Notes under the pieces: model-generated | Database searches by the model: none | What the model saw: only the letters and a program-made list of their open reading frames with translations | What the model was told of the DNA's origin: nothing | Shown here: piece after piece, positions 7,061 through 17,687 of the stretch | Layout: every line of letters starts with the position of its first letter | Position numbering within the stretch: position 1 is the stretch's first letter | Position numbers and translations under genes: made by a program | Source: Actinomycetota bacterium | GTDB lineage: Bacteria > Actinomycetota > Geothermincolia > Geothermincolales > RBG-13-55-18 | Length of the DNA stretch: 64,000 bases | Reading direction: 5' to 3' | Assembly: GCA_014360655.1 (NCBI GenBank) | Contig: JACIXC010000004.1 | Location: forward strand, 1-64,000

Positions 7061-9685
7061 ATGCCCAAGGCCTACGACCCGGGCGAGGTGGAGGAGAAAT
7101 GGTACTCCTTCTGGGAGGAGAAGGGGTACTTCCACGCCGAGGTGAACCCGGAAAGGGAGCCCTTCACCATCGTCATACCCCCTCCCAACGTGACCGGTTC
7201 CCTGCACCTCGGGCACGCCCTCAACAACTCCCTGCAGGACTTCATCGTGCGGCGCAAGCGCATGCAGGGCTACGAGACCCTGTGGCTGCCGGGCACGGAC
7301 CACGCGGCCATCGCCACCCAGGCGGTGGTGGAACGCAACCTCGCCCGTGAGGGCAAGACGCGGTGGGAGATAGGGCGCGAGGCCTTCCTGGAAAGGGTCT
7401 GGCAGTGGGTGGAGGAATACGGCGGCACCATCATCAGGCAGCTCAAGCGCATGGGCTGCTCCTGCGACTGGGAGCGGGAGCGTTTCACCATGGACGAGGG
7501 CTGCTCGCGCGCCGTGCGCGAGGTCTTCGTGCGCCTCTACGAGGAGGGCCTCATCTACCAGGGATACTACATCGTGAACTGGTGCCCGCGCTGCCTCACC
7601 GCCATCTCGGACATCGAGGTGGAGCACGAGGAGGTGGAGGGAAAGCTCTGGTACATCCGCTACGATCTCAAGGACTCCGATGAATGTTTCTACGTGGCCA
7701 CCACCCGGCCGGAGACCATGCTGGGCGACACCGGGGTGGCGGTCAACCCGCGCGACCACCGCTACCGCCACCTGGTGGGGAAAACGGCCGTCCTCCCCCT
7801 GCTGGGGCGGGAGCTGCCCATCATAGCCGACGATTTCGTGGACCCCGAGTTCGGCACCGGCGCGGTGAAGGTCACCCCCGCCCACGACCCCAACGACTTC
7901 GAGATGGGGAAACGGCACGGCCTGCCGGAGATCAACATCTTCACCCCCGAGGCGGTGGTGAACGAGAACGGCGGCCCCTACGAGGGGCTGGACCGCTACG
8001 AGGCGCGCAACGCCGTGGTGCGCGACCTGGAGAAGATGCACTACGTCCAGAAAGTGGAAAACCACCTGCACGCGGTGGGGCACTGCTACCGCTGCCACAC
8101 CGTCATCGAGCCCTACCTATCCAAGCAGTGGTTCGTGAGCATGAAGGAGCTGGCGGAACCGGCTATCAAGGCGGTGGAGGAGGGGAGGACGCGTTTCGTG
8201 CCTGCCCGCTGGGAGAAGATCTACTTCGACTGGATGTACAACGTGCGCGACTGGTGCATCTCGCGCCAGCTCTGGTTCGGGCACCGCATCCCCGCCTGGT
8301 ACTGCCGGGAATGCGGGCGGGTCATCGTGTCGCGCGAGGACCCGGACCGCTGCCCGTGCGGCGGGGAGCTGGAGCAGGACCCCGACGTGCTGGACACCTG
8401 GTTCTCCTCCGGCCTGTGGCCCTTCTCCACCCTGGGCTGGCCCGAGGACGTGCCCGAGCTCGGTTACTTCTATCCCACCTCGGTGCTGGTGACGGCCTTC
8501 GATATCATCTTCTTCTGGGTGGCGCGCATGATGTTCCTGGGCATCCACTTCATGGGCGACGTGCCCTTCCGCGAGGTCTTCGTCACCGCCCTCATCCGCG
8601 ACGAGTCGGGGAAGAAGATGAGCAAGTCGTCGGGGAACGTCATCGACCCCCTGGACGTCATCGAGCGTTACGGGGCCGACGCCCTGCGCTTTACCCTTGG
8701 GCACATCGCCGTGCCCGGGAGGGACGTCTTCCTCTCGGAGGAGCGCATCGCCGGCAGCCGCCATTTCTGCAACAAGATCTGGAACGCCTCCCGCTTCACC
8801 ATCATGAACCTGGAGGACTTCGACCCGCAGGAGGTCGGGGAGGAAAAACTGGAACTCACCCTGGCCGATCGCTGGATCCTCTCCAGGTTGAGCGGGCTCA
8901 TAACGTCCATGGACGAGTTCTTCGGATCCTACAACTTCAGCGAGGCCTGCCGTGCGCTCTACGAGTTCTTCTGGGGCGACTTCTGCGACTGGTACGTGGA
9001 GCTCTCGAAGCTGCGCCTCTACGGCGGGGACGGCACGGCCAGGCGCACGGCCCAGCACGTGCTGTGGACGGTGCTGGAGCAGGCCCTGCGCCTGCTGCAC
9101 CCTTTCATGCCCTTCATCACCGAGGAGATATGGCAGCGCTTGCCACACGAGGGCGAGTCGCTGGTGGTGGCGCCCTGGCCGCGGCCGCGGGCTGAGCATC
9201 GCGACGCGCGTGCGGAGGAGGAGATGGCCGTACTGCAGGAGATCATCACCTGCCTGCGGCGTCTGCGTTCCGAGATGGGAGTGCGCCCCAACGTGCAAGT
9301 GGAGGCGATGGCGGTTCCCCTGGTCGAGGGCAGGCGCGAGCTCTTGCTCGAGCACGCGCTTTACGTGACCTCGCAGGCGCGGCTCTCCTCGCTCCGGCTG
9401 GTGGAGGGCGTGGAGGACCCGACCGCCTACGCGCGGGGGGTGGCGGCCGGCGTGGAGGTCTTCATCCCCCTGAAGGGGGAGGCTTTCTCGGAAGAGGCGG
9501 AGAGGATAAGGCGCGAGATCGCGCGGCTGGAGGAGGAAGCCCGCCGTTTCCAGGCCAAGCTGTCCAACGACCAGTTCCTGGCCAAGGCGCCTCCCGAAGT
9601 GGTGCGCAAGGAGCGGAAGAGGCTGGCCGAAAACCGGCTCAAGGTGGAACGCCTCAGCGAACAGCTGAGACTTTTGGGGGAGTAG
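7061..9685 (+). CDS. valS: Valyl-tRNA synthetase
   Basis: This class Ia synthetase charges tRNA-Val. The product has 874 residues, normal for bacterial ValRS. The frame is open for 40 codons further upstream, but the ATG at 7061 follows GGAAGGA and starts the usual MPKAYDPGEVEEKWYSFW. The HIGH motif is HLGH (residues 49-52, in PPNVTGSLHLGHAL) and KMSKS is at 519-523. Between them lies the CP1 editing domain with TTRPETMLGDT and the Asp of AVKVTPAHDPND. Two zinc-binding-like Cys clusters are visible (WCPRCL near 190; CRECG and CPCGG near 425-450). The C-terminal coiled coil (about 800-874) is the tRNA-binding arm typical of ValRS. It starts a run of plus-strand genes with folC 98 bases downstream. 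Confidence 0.97.
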   Translation: MPKAYDPGEVEEKWYSFWEEKGYFHAEVNPEREPFTIVIPPPNVTGSLHLGHALNNSLQDFIVRRKRMQGYETLWLPGTDHAAIATQAVVERNLAREGKTRWEIGREAFLERVWQWVEEYGGTIIRQLKRMGCSCDWERERFTMDEGCSRAVREVFVRLYEEGLIYQGYYIVNWCPRCLTAISDIEVEHEEVEGKLWYIRYDLKDSDECFYVATTRPETMLGDTGVAVNPRDHRYRHLVGKTAVLPLLGRELPIIADDFVDPEFGTGAVKVTPAHDPNDFEMGKRHGLPEINIFTPEAVVNENGGPYEGLDRYEARNAVVRDLEKMHYVQKVENHLHAVGHCYRCHTVIEPYLSKQWFVSMKELAEPAIKAVEEGRTRFVPARWEKIYFDWMYNVRDWCISRQLWFGHRIPAWYCRECGRVIVSREDPDRCPCGGELEQDPDVLDTWFSSGLWPFSTLGWPEDVPELGYFYPTSVLVTAFDIIFFWVARMMFLGIHFMGDVPFREVFVTALIRDESGKKMSKSSGNVIDPLDVIERYGADALRFTLGHIAVPGRDVFLSEERIAGSRHFCNKIWNASRFTIMNLEDFDPQEVGEEKLELTLADRWILSRLSGLITSMDEFFGSYNFSEACRALYEFFWGDFCDWYVELSKLRLYGGDGTARRTAQHVLWTVLEQALRLLHPFMPFITEEIWQRLPHEGESLVVAPWPRPRAEHRDARAEEEMAVLQEIITCLRRLRSEMGVRPNVQVEAMAVPLVEGRRELLLEHALYVTSQARLSSLRLVEGVEDPTAYARGVAAGVEVFIPLKGEAFSEEAERIRREIARLEEEARRFQAKLSNDQFLAKAPPEVVRKERKRLAENRLKVERLSEQLRLLGE

Positions 9686-9783
9686 CGGCAAACGGGACCT
9701 GTTCCCACGGCATCGCCGGCAATAAACGGTCCCTGGCCCCAGGGCGTGGTCCATGGTGTTGACGGTGAAGGGAAGGTTGCGCG

Positions 9784-11097
9784 GTGGATTTCAGGGAGGC
9801 GGAGGAATACCTCGACCGCAGGTCGCGCTTCGGCATAAAACCGGGGCTGGACCGCATCCGCCCGCTCCTCGAGCGGCTGGGTAACCCCCAGCTCGCTTAC
9901 CCTTCCATCCATATAACAGGCACCAACGGCAAGACCTCCGTCGCGCGCATGGTCTCCTCCATCCTGGGGGTGGGAGGGAGGAGGGTCGCACGTTATACCT
10001 CCCCCCATCTCCAGAGCGTTACCGAACGCATATGCGTGGACGGACGGCCCGTGAGCGAGCGGGAGTTCGCCGCGCTGCTGGAGGCGGTCATCCCCGCGGT
10101 GGAGGAGACGGACGCGGAAACGGGCGACCCGCTCACCTACTTCGAGGTCACCACGGCCATGGCCTTCCTTCATTTCGCGCGGCGGAAGGTCGACCTGGCG
10201 GTCGCCGAGGTGGGGCTGGGCGGACGGTGGGACGCGACGAACCTGGTGCGTTCGCGGGTGCAGGTGATCACCAGGGTCGCCTACGACCACATGGACGTTT
10301 TGGGGGACACGCTGGAGGAGATCGCCTTCGAGAAGGCGGGGATCATCAAGGAGGGAAGCGTGGTGATAACGGCGGTGGATCACCCCGGGTCCTTCAGGGT
10401 GATCGAGGAGGCGTGCCGGGAGAAAGGGAGCGACCTGAAGATATTTGGAAAAGATTTCCATCTACTTTATAATCTTACCTACGGCGTGGAAACGGGCAAG
10501 ATCGGGCAGGTTGTGGGCGTACGGGGCCTGCTGCGGGAATACGGCGACCTCTACCTCCCCCTGCTGGGCGAGCACCAGGGGGTGAACGCCGCCTGCGCGG
10601 TGGCGGCCTGCGAGGCCTACGCCGGATCGGCGCGGGACCTTTCCCTCACGGAAGTGGAGGCGGGCCTGCGCCGCGTCACCTCGCCGGGGAGGCTGGAGGT
10701 GGTCTCGCTGCACCCACTGGTGCTCCTAGACGGCGCCCATAACCCCGACGGCGCGGAGCGCCTGGCGCAGGTGATTGCGAACGACCTCGATTTCGAGAGG
10801 CTGGTGCTGGTGATCGGGATCCTGGAGGACAAGGACATGCGCCGCATTCTGGAGGTGCTGCTCCCCCTGGCGGACACCGTGGTGGTGACGCAGAGCTCGG
10901 AGGAGAGGGCCGCTCCCGCCCGCAGGCTGGCGGCACTGGTGCGGGAGATGGGCCGCGATTGCGTGGTGGTGGAGGATCTGAGGGAGGCGGTGAAGTTCGC
11001 CCGCACCCTGGCCGCGGTCACGGACATGGTCTGCGTCACCGGGTCGCTCTACACGGTTGGGGAGGCGAGGGCGGCCATGGGCCTGCGCCCGGAGTAG
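9784..11097 (+). CDS. folC: Folylpolyglutamate synthase / dihydrofolate synthase
   Basis: A 437-residue Mur-ligase-family enzyme adding glutamate to (dihydro)folate or dihydropteroate using ATP. The P-loop is GTNGKT (46-51), followed by the family's TSPHL segment and the [13 protein letters not shown] motif that marks FolC. The second domain has [11 protein letters not shown], the Mur-ligase C-terminal signature. The start is a GTG at 9784 with GGAAGG upstream. The valS-folC order is common in many bacteria, and the short gap suggests co-transcription. Whether both DHFS and FPGS activities are present cannot be decided from sequence. Confidence 0.95.
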   Translation: MDFREAEEYLDRRSRFGIKPGLDRIRPLLERLGNPQLAYPSIHITGTNGKTSVARMVSSILGVGGRRVARYTSPHLQSVTERICVDGRPVSEREFAALLEAVIPAVEETDAETGDPLTYFEVTTAMAFLHFARRKVDLAVAEVGLGGRWDATNLVRSRVQVITRVAYDHMDVLGDTLEEIAFEKAGIIKEGSVVITAVDHPGSFRVIEEACREKGSDLKIFGKDFHLLYNLTYGVETGKIGQVVGVRGLLREYGDLYLPLLGEHQGVNAACAVAACEAYAGSARDLSLTEVEAGLRRVTSPGRLEVVSLHPLVLLDGAHNPDGAERLAQVIANDLDFERLVLVIGILEDKDMRRILEVLLPLADTVVVTQSSEERAAPARRLAALVREMGRDCVVVEDLREAVKFARTLAAVTDMVCVTGSLYTVGEARAAMGLRPE

Positions 11098-11296
11098 GTG
11101 TAGGGGTATCGCTCACCCCGTTATCGCTTCGCGGATGAGGTACGGGATAGAAGGTGATCGGAAGGAGGATAAGGCAGGAGGGGCGAAAAGGCGTAACGAG
11201 GAATCGCGCGAGGTAACATGGCGGAAGAGGCATGCAAAACACGGGAGCAAGAAGACGGCGTGGAACCGTAAGGGAGGACGGAGGAGCAAGAAAGAC

Positions 11297-11710
11297 ATGG
11301 AAAAGGAGAGGACCCTGGTCCTGGTCAAGCCCGACGGGGTGGAGAGGGGACTGGTGGGAGAGGTGATCTCCCGCTTCGAGAGGCTGGGCATGCGCATCGT
11401 GGCCATGCGCATGCTGAGGATGGACGAGGAGCTCGCCTCGCGGCATTACGCGGAACACGCGGGAAAGGATTTCTACGCGGAGCTGGTATCCTTCATAACC
11501 TCGGGCGACGTGGTGGCCATGGTGCTGGAAGGGGAGGCGGCCGTATCTCAGGTGCGCAAGGTGATGGGGGAGACGGACCCCCGCAAGGCGGCTCCCGGGA
11601 CCATCAGGGGGGATTTCGCGGTGGAGATCACCCGCAACATCGTGCACGGTTCCGACAGCCCGGATACCGCCGCCAGGGAGATCGACCTCTTCTTCCCCGG
11701 GCTCGCATGA
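11297..11710 (+). CDS. ndk: Nucleoside diphosphate kinase
   Basis: Transfers phosphate from ATP to other NDPs through a phosphohistidine. The 137-residue length is exact for the family. The active-site His117 is in NIVHGSDSP, and the N-terminal [16 protein letters not shown] and C-terminal FFPGL are typical. The frame is open far upstream, but the ATG at 11297 begins the conserved protein and follows a GGAGG run. valS-folC-ndk upstream of mreB is a familiar order in Gram-positive-type genomes. Confidence 0.97.
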   Translation: MEKERTLVLVKPDGVERGLVGEVISRFERLGMRIVAMRMLRMDEELASRHYAEHAGKDFYAELVSFITSGDVVAMVLEGEAAVSQVRKVMGETDPRKAAPGTIRGDFAVEITRNIVHGSDSPDTAAREIDLFFPGLA

Positions 11711-12040
11711 GAAGCTCTTCCCCGGACTCACCGTGAACGTGGGTGACGTGGGCCGGGTAACGGGCGGCGCGGCACCCGCCGGGATACGCGGCGTTTCGGG
11801 CGGCGTGCCGGCCCATGGAGCCGGACGGGGGTGCGGCCCTCGCCGGGTTGAGGGAACCGGGGGATGCCCGCTTCCGTCTACGGAACGGTGGGGCCGTGCC
11901 TACGGCATGCCGGGCATCCGCACCTCTTTGACCTGCTGAAAGGAGCGGGAAAGGGTATTGACGGCGTCCCCATGTGATAAAATGTTTGGTGCAGCAAGCG
12001 GCCTTCGGGCCGTTAAAAATATGAGGGAAAGGTGATAGGT
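11711..12040. other. Intergenic region with possible mreB promoter
   Basis: No gene is supported. TTGACG (11958-11963) and the AT-rich TAAAAT (11978-11983) stand only 14 bases apart, shorter than a standard promoter spacer, so the promoter call is weak. GAGGGAAAGG at 12022-12031 is the mreB ribosome-binding site. Confidence 0.35.
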
Positions 12041-13072
12041 ATGTTCTCCTCCTGGGAGATGCTGGGAAGGGACATGGCCATCGACCTGGGGACGGCGAAC
12101 ACCCTGGTCTACGTGCGCGGGAAGGGCATCGTGCTCAACGAGCCCTCCGTGGTGGCCATCAACACCAGCAACGGCGCCATCCTCGCGGTGGGGGCGGAGG
12201 CGAAGAGGATGATCGGCCGTACCCCGGGCCATATCGTCGCGGTGCGCCCCCTCAAGGACGGGGTGATCGCCGATTTCGACGTCACGGAGAAGATGCTCCG
12301 CTACTTCATCCAGAAGGTGCACAAGAGGCGCCTCTTCGCCAGGCCCCGGGTGGTGGTCTGCGTGCCCTCGGGGACCACCGGGGTGGAGCAGAGGGCGGTC
12401 GAGGAGGCCTGCATACAGGCGGGAGCGAGGGCCGCCTACATCATCGAGGAACCCATGGCGGCGGCCATCGGGGCGGGACTTCCCATCCACGAGCCCACCG
12501 GAAACATGGTAGTGGACGTGGGCGGCGGCACCACGGAGGTGGCGGTGATCTCCCTGGGGGGCATAGTGACCAGCGAGTCCATCCGCATCGGCGGGGACGA
12601 GCTGGACGAGGCGGTGGTCAACTACATAAAGAGGGAGTACAACCTCATGATCGGGGAGCGAACGGCGGAGGAGCTGAAGATCCAGATCGGATCCGCTTTC
12701 CCCGTGGATGACGAGATCAACGCGGAGATAAGAGGGAGGGACCTGGTCACCGGCCTGCCCAAGACCATCGTGGTGCTGGCGGAGGAGATCAGGGAGGCCA
12801 TAGAGGAGCCCGTCTCCTCCATCGTGGAAGCGGTCAAGACCACCCTGGACAAGACTCCCCCGGAGCTGGCCTCCGATATCATGGACCGCGGCATTTACCT
12901 CACGGGTGGGGGATCCCTGCTCACCGGGCTGGACGAGAGGTTGCGGCACGAGACGGCTATGCCGGTGGTGGTCACCGCCTCGCCCCTGTCCGACGTGGCC
13001 ATAGGATCGGGGAAATGCCTCGAGGAGTTCGATATCATGAAAAAGGTGTTGATCTCCTCATCCCGGCACTGA
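12041..13072 (+). CDS. mreB: Rod-shape determining actin homologue MreB
   Basis: Membrane-associated bacterial actin that positions the elongasome. 343 residues from the ATG at 12041; a GTG nine bases earlier is too close to the ribosome-binding site. Actin-fold signatures are visible: phosphate 1 ([13 protein letters not shown]), phosphate 2 ([19 protein letters not shown]) and the adenosine loop ([16 protein letters not shown]), with the MreB-typical [15 protein letters not shown]. It opens a five-gene cluster mreB-mreC-mreD-mrdA-rodA in which every gap is under 30 bases, so the whole lateral-wall machine is probably one transcript. Its presence says the cell is, or descends from, a rod that grows by lateral insertion. 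Confidence 0.97.
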   Translation: MFSSWEMLGRDMAIDLGTANTLVYVRGKGIVLNEPSVVAINTSNGAILAVGAEAKRMIGRTPGHIVAVRPLKDGVIADFDVTEKMLRYFIQKVHKRRLFARPRVVVCVPSGTTGVEQRAVEEACIQAGARAAYIIEEPMAAAIGAGLPIHEPTGNMVVDVGGGTTEVAVISLGGIVTSESIRIGGDELDEAVVNYIKREYNLMIGERTAEELKIQIGSAFPVDDEINAEIRGRDLVTGLPKTIVVLAEEIREAIEEPVSSIVEAVKTTLDKTPPELASDIMDRGIYLTGGGSLLTGLDERLRHETAMPVVVTASPLSDVAIGSGKCLEEFDIMKKVLISSSRH

Positions 13073-13089
13073 TCCGGGGTTGAGCGATC

Positions 13090-13953
13090 ATGATGGAGAG
13101 AGAGAACCGGCGCCAGCGCACGCTGCTGATCATCCTCGTCGTCATCTGCGTCCTCCTGGTCACCGTCTATTCACGCGAGAGCGACGACGGGCTCTTCCAC
13201 CGCCTGCAGCGCTTCTCCATGGACGTCGTCTCCCCCCTCCAGAAAGGGATGAAGAAGGTGTTCGGCCCGGTGCGGGACGGCATCGCTTTCCTGCTGGACC
13301 TGGGGAGGGCGAGGGGGGAACGCGACCGCCTGAAAGAGGAGGTCAAGGACCTGGAGGAGAAGGTGCACGAGCTGGAGGAGACGAAGCGGGAGAACGAGAT
13401 GCTGCGGGAGATGATCTCCGTCAAGGAAGCCAACCCGGAACTGGAATTCCTGGTCGTGGACGTCATCGGCGCCAACCCGGACGCGTGGGAACAGACCATC
13501 CTCATCGGGGCGGGCTACTCCGACGGCCTGAAGGAATACATGGCGGTGCTGAGCGAGGACGGGAGCCTGGTGGGGAGGATCATTCTCTGCACCTCGCAGT
13601 CCTCCGTAGTCCAGCTCATCACCGACGAGGAGAGCGCGGTGGGGGCGAAGCTGCAGCGCAACTCGGAGATGGGCGTGCTGCGCGGCGAGGGGGGCGGAAA
13701 GGTGCACCTGGAGCTTCTCAACCAGGACGCGGACGTGCGCACGGGAGACATGGTCGTCTCCTCCGGCCTCGGGGGCACCTGCCCGGCCGGCATTCCCATA
13801 GGCGTCATCACCGAGATAGGGGAAAAGCAGGCGGACCTTTCGGTGGGCATCATCATCCAGCCCCGGGCCAACATGACCCGCCTGGACAAGGTCATGGTGG
13901 TGATGTCGCCACAGCCTTCCACCGCCCCGGGAGTGGCGGAAGGAGGTCGTTGA
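13090..13953 (+). CDS. mreC: Rod-shape determining protein MreC
   Basis: Bitopic scaffold linking MreB to the periplasmic enzymes. The 287-residue product has a short cytosolic N-terminus, one transmembrane segment (LLIILVVICVLLVTVY, about 12-27), a coiled coil (about 70-115, ERDRLKEEVKDLEEKVHELE), then the beta-barrel domain with the family pattern VIGANPDAWEQTILIGAG-SDG and the VVSSGLGGTCPAGIPIG turn. Spacing to mreB is 17 bases and to mreD three bases. The ATG at 13090 is followed at once by another ATG. Confidence 0.95.
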   Translation: MMERENRRQRTLLIILVVICVLLVTVYSRESDDGLFHRLQRFSMDVVSPLQKGMKKVFGPVRDGIAFLLDLGRARGERDRLKEEVKDLEEKVHELEETKRENEMLREMISVKEANPELEFLVVDVIGANPDAWEQTILIGAGYSDGLKEYMAVLSEDGSLVGRIILCTSQSSVVQLITDEESAVGAKLQRNSEMGVLRGEGGGKVHLELLNQDADVRTGDMVVSSGLGGTCPAGIPIGVITEIGEKQADLSVGIIIQPRANMTRLDKVMVVMSPQPSTAPGVAEGGR

Positions 13954-13956
13954 GAT

Positions 13957-14463
13957 ATGATGTCCGCACACCGCCGCCTCCTTTTCGCCATCATCCTTCT
14001 GGTCTTCCTGCTCATACAGGTGGGGGTGGCGACGGAGATAAGCGTGGGAAGGGTGAAGCCGGACATCCTGCTGGTGGCCACCATATGCTGGGCGCTGCTG
14101 GAGGGGCCGAGCCGGGGCGCGCTGTTCGGGTTTTTCGGCGGCCTGCTCGAGGACGCCTTCACCACGGCCGTTATGGGGGTGGGGGCGTTCGCCAAGACCA
14201 TCCTGGGCTACGCGGGCGGGGAACTGCGGCAGCGCGTCATATCGAAATCCGTCGTCTGGCCGGCCGTCATCGTCTTTTTCGGCTCCATCCTGCACGAGCT
14301 CATCAAGTTCGCGACCTGGGCCATGGTGGGCATGGAGGAGAGGCCCGCCTTCAATTTCGGCATCATAGCCGGGATGGCGCTTTACAACGCCCTCCTCACC
14401 CTGGTGGTGTATCCCGTGCTGGCGAGGTTCAGCACCGGCGAGGAAAGGGCGTTGATGTTCTGA
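13957..14463 (+). CDS. mreD: Rod-shape determining membrane protein MreD
   Basis: A 168-residue integral membrane protein with about five hydrophobic spans. The family pattern VGRVKPDILLVATICWALLEGPSRGALFGFFGGLLED is recognisable near residues 30-66. It sits directly between mreC and the PBP2 gene, with GGAGG at 13940-13944 serving as ribosome-binding site. MreD has no enzymatic activity; it stabilises the MreC-PBP2 assembly. Confidence 0.93.
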   Translation: MMSAHRRLLFAIILLVFLLIQVGVATEISVGRVKPDILLVATICWALLEGPSRGALFGFFGGLLEDAFTTAVMGVGAFAKTILGYAGGELRQRVISKSVVWPAVIVFFGSILHELIKFATWAMVGMEERPAFNFGIIAGMALYNALLTLVVYPVLARFSTGEERALMF

Positions 14464-14475
14464 TGGGGGGTGTAG

Positions 14476-16428
14476 ATGATGCCGGTTAACCCGCAGCAGA
14501 AGGGCGCCATGGTCCATCGCTACACCCTTTTCGTGATGTTCGTAGGGGTCATGGTAGCGGTGCTCGTGGTGAGGTTGTGGTTCCTGCAGGTGGTGCAGGG
14601 GGACCGCTACCGCGTAATGGCCGAGGGCAACCGCATACGCGAGGTCCCCCTCGAGGCCTCGCGGGGCAAGATCCTGGACAGGAACGGTCAGATGCTGGTG
14701 GGCAACCGCTGGGCCCTATCCATTTTCGTCCTTCCCACCGAGTTCGAGAAGCTGGAGGACAAGGAAGGGGAGGCGGCGAGGCTGGCGGAGATGCTGGGCA
14801 TGAGTGCCGAGGAGGTCCTGGAAAAGGTGCAGGGGGAGGAGGTGCAGCCCCACAAGCCGGTGCTGATCCGCAAGGACGTGGACCCCCGCGTCTACTTCTA
14901 CATCGCCGAGCGGCAGGTGGATTTTCCCTGGGTGCTGGCGGAGAAGATGCCGGTGCGCGAGTACCCCGAGGGGGACGAGAGCCTGGCCGCCCACGTCCTC
15001 GGTTACCTGGGCGAGATATCGGAGGAACAACTGGAGAAGCTGAGCGAGAAGGGGTACAAGGCGGGGGACATCGTGGGCACCTCGGGCGTGGAGGCCTATT
15101 ACGAGGACATCCTGCGCGGCGTGGACGGCAAGATGATCATGGAGGTGGATGCCCAGGGGAAGCCGCTGCAGGAGCTGGGAAAGGAGGAGCGCAACCCCGG
15201 GAAAACCCTGGTCCTGACGCTTGAAAAGGAGCTGCAGAGGGAGGTGGAGAGGAGCTTGCGCGACGGCATGGCAAGGGCGCGCACCTATTTCGACAAGGAG
15301 AGGGGTATGAGCTACGTGGCTCCGGCGGGGGCTGCCGTGGTGCTCGACCCCCGCAACGGCGAGATACTGGCCATGGCCAGCGAGCCCACCTTCAACCTCG
15401 AGGATTTCGTGGGCGGCATCGACGAGGAGGAGTGGCGCAAGCTCAACGACCCCGCGAATAACTACCCCCTGAACAACAGGGCCATCGTAGGGCAGTATCC
15501 GCCGGGTTCCACCTTCAAGGTGGTGACCGCCATGGCCGCCCTGCAGGAGGGGATGGTGGCCGCCCGTTCCCCCTTCCGCTGCAACCACGTGTTCAACCGC
15601 GGGGAGTTCGAGCAGTTCCCCAAGACGTGCTGGGGAACGCACGGCTCCATCGATTTCATCGACGGGATCATCCAATCCTGCGACGTGGTCTTCTACGAGT
15701 TGGGGTACGCCTTCTACGAGAACCGTAACCGGGAAGGCTGGGTCACGCGCCTGCAGGACTACGCTCTCCTGGCCGGCCTGGGCCACACCACGGGGGTGGA
15801 CCTGCCAAACGAGTTCGAGGGGAGGGTCCCGACCCCCCAGTGGAAGTGGGAGTTCAACCAGGGAAACCCGGATTACCAGAGGTGGTACCCGGGGGATACG
15901 GTGAACATGGCCGTGGGCCAGGGGGATATCCTGGTAACCCCGCTGCAGCTGGCGAACCTCTACGCCGCCATCGCGAACCGCGGGCCTTTTTACCGGCCTC
16001 ACGTGGGCAAGGAGATCCTCACCTACCTGGGCGAGACGGTGGAGACCATTCAGCCGCAGCGCCTGGGCGATATCACGGAACCCCGGAACGAGCTGGGCAT
16101 ATACGTGGGGAAAGACAAGCTCGACGTGGTGCGTTCCGCCCTCACCGGCGTGGTGGGCGGCGGGGGCACGGCGGCGGGCGCTTTCGCCGGCTTCCCCATA
16201 AGCCAGATACCCGTGGCGGGAAAGACCGGGACGGCCGAGGTGCAAGGCAAGCAGCCCTGCGCGTGGTTCGCCTGCTATGCGCCCGCGTACGATCCCCGCT
16301 ACGTGGTGGTGGTCATGGTGGAAGAGGGTGGGCACGGAGGCCTGGTGGCTGCACCGATCGCGCGCCACATACTCGAATACATCTTCGGCCTGCCCCAGGG
16401 CCAGCCCGAAGTGACGGTGACGGAGTAG
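14476..16428 (+). CDS. mrdA: Penicillin-binding protein 2 (class B transpeptidase)
   Basis: The elongation-specific DD-transpeptidase partner of RodA. 650 residues. One N-terminal anchor (about 17-38) is followed by the dimerisation domain (EVPLEASRGKILDRNG) and the transpeptidase domain. The catalytic Ser345 and Lys348 are in PPGSTFK, the second motif is SCD (401-403), and KTGT is at 583-586. The SCD variant is normal for PBP2. VNMAVGQGDILVTPLQ before KTGT is typical of PBP2. The ATG at 14476 begins 12 bases after mreD. Inhibition by mecillinam-type beta-lactams is expected from the family, not from the sequence. Confidence 0.96.
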   Translation: MMPVNPQQKGAMVHRYTLFVMFVGVMVAVLVVRLWFLQVVQGDRYRVMAEGNRIREVPLEASRGKILDRNGQMLVGNRWALSIFVLPTEFEKLEDKEGEAARLAEMLGMSAEEVLEKVQGEEVQPHKPVLIRKDVDPRVYFYIAERQVDFPWVLAEKMPVREYPEGDESLAAHVLGYLGEISEEQLEKLSEKGYKAGDIVGTSGVEAYYEDILRGVDGKMIMEVDAQGKPLQELGKEERNPGKTLVLTLEKELQREVERSLRDGMARARTYFDKERGMSYVAPAGAAVVLDPRNGEILAMASEPTFNLEDFVGGIDEEEWRKLNDPANNYPLNNRAIVGQYPPGSTFKVVTAMAALQEGMVAARSPFRCNHVFNRGEFEQFPKTCWGTHGSIDFIDGIIQSCDVVFYELGYAFYENRNREGWVTRLQDYALLAGLGHTTGVDLPNEFEGRVPTPQWKWEFNQGNPDYQRWYPGDTVNMAVGQGDILVTPLQLANLYAAIANRGPFYRPHVGKEILTYLGETVETIQPQRLGDITEPRNELGIYVGKDKLDVVRSALTGVVGGGGTAAGAFAGFPISQIPVAGKTGTAEVQGKQPCAWFACYAPAYDPRYVVVVMVEEGGHGGLVAAPIARHILEYIFGLPQGQPEVTVTE

Positions 16429-16453
16429 GAAGCCTTGTAGAGGGAGAGAACAT

Positions 16454-17629
16454 ATGCCGCAACGGCTGGGAAGGGTACTGGCTCCCAAGGTCACGGAGCG
16501 GAAGAGGAGCGACGAGCTGGCACGGCGGCTGGGCGAGCTCCCCGTCCGTCACGTGGACTGGACGCTCCTGGCGATAACCCTCTTCCTCGTGGTCTTCGGC
16601 ATGATCATCCAGTATAGCGCCACCCGCGGCGACAACCCGGACCACCCGACCTATTACGTGCTGCGCACGGCGCTGAACCTCCTGCTGGGCCTGGTGGCGA
16701 TGGGCCTCATCCTCAGCTTCGATTACCGCCGGCTGAAGGTGGCGACGCCCTTCATCTACGCGTTCTTCCTCCTGGCCCTGCTGGCGGTGTTCATCGCGGA
16801 GGAATCCATGGGCTCCCAGCGGTGGATAACCCTGGGCCCGCTGAGCTTCCAGCCCTCGGAGTACTGCAAGCTGGTGCTCATACTGACCCTGGCCAATTAC
16901 CTCTCCGACAACCGCTCCGACCCGGAATCGTTCCGCAGTTTCTTCATCCCCGTGCTGTGGACGATGCCCTTGATGGTGCTCGTCTTCCTGCAACCGGACC
17001 TTGGGACGACCATGGTTTTCGCGGCCATCCTCCTGGGTATGCTCTATCTCGTGGGATGCCGCATGCGCTACTGGCTCGGCTTCCTGGGGTTCGGGGTGCT
17101 GGGATTCGTGCTGGGTTTCGCCTTCCATTTCTTCAAGCCTTACCAGGTGGAGCGCTTTACGGCTTTTCTCAAGCAGGGGGCGAGCATACAGGGTGCCGGT
17201 TACCAGCTCATGCAGTCGAAGATAGCCATCGGGTCCGGCCAGCTGGTGGGTAAGGGCCTGCTCAAGGGCACGCAGACCAACCTGAAGTTCATCCCCGCCC
17301 ACCATACCGACTTCGTCTTCGCCGTGGTGGGGGAGGAGCTTGGCTTGCTGGGAGCCCTCCTCCTCATCGCCGCCTTCTGTTACCTGCTCTGGCGCGGGGT
17401 GCGCATCGCCAACAACGCGCGCGATTTCTATGGCACCATGATCGCCTTCGGCGTCGTGGTCATGTTCGCCTTCCAGATGATCGTGAACATCGGGATGACC
17501 ATCGGGATCATGCCCATCACCGGTATACCCCTACCCTTCATCACCTACGGAGGGTCCAACCTGGTGGTCAACCTCATGGCCATAGGCCTGCTCACCAACG
17601 TCTACATGCGCAGGTTTTCCCAGATATAG
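16454..17629 (+). CDS. rodA: SEDS peptidoglycan glycosyltransferase RodA
   Basis: Polymerises lipid II together with PBP2. 391 residues and about ten membrane spans. SEDS signatures: WITLGPLSFQPSEYCKLVLIL (near 136), FLQPDLGTTMVF (near 178, with the catalytic-site Asp), and the C-terminal TGIPLPFITYGGSNLV. A ~30-residue hydrophilic, Arg/Lys-rich cytosolic N-terminus precedes the first span. The ATG at 16454 follows AGGGAGAG. It is the last gene of the shape cluster; era begins 58 bases later, so read-through is possible. Confidence 0.96.
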   Translation: MPQRLGRVLAPKVTERKRSDELARRLGELPVRHVDWTLLAITLFLVVFGMIIQYSATRGDNPDHPTYYVLRTALNLLLGLVAMGLILSFDYRRLKVATPFIYAFFLLALLAVFIAEESMGSQRWITLGPLSFQPSEYCKLVLILTLANYLSDNRSDPESFRSFFIPVLWTMPLMVLVFLQPDLGTTMVFAAILLGMLYLVGCRMRYWLGFLGFGVLGFVLGFAFHFFKPYQVERFTAFLKQGASIQGAGYQLMQSKIAIGSGQLVGKGLLKGTQTNLKFIPAHHTDFVFAVVGEELGLLGALLLIAAFCYLLWRGVRIANNARDFYGTMIAFGVVVMFAFQMIVNIGMTIGIMPITGIPLPFITYGGSNLVVNLMAIGLLTNVYMRRFSQI

Positions 17630-17687
17630 GCATTTCGCGATCTATTGGAATATATTGGTAAGAACCTGGGGAGCGGGAAGGAGGAAC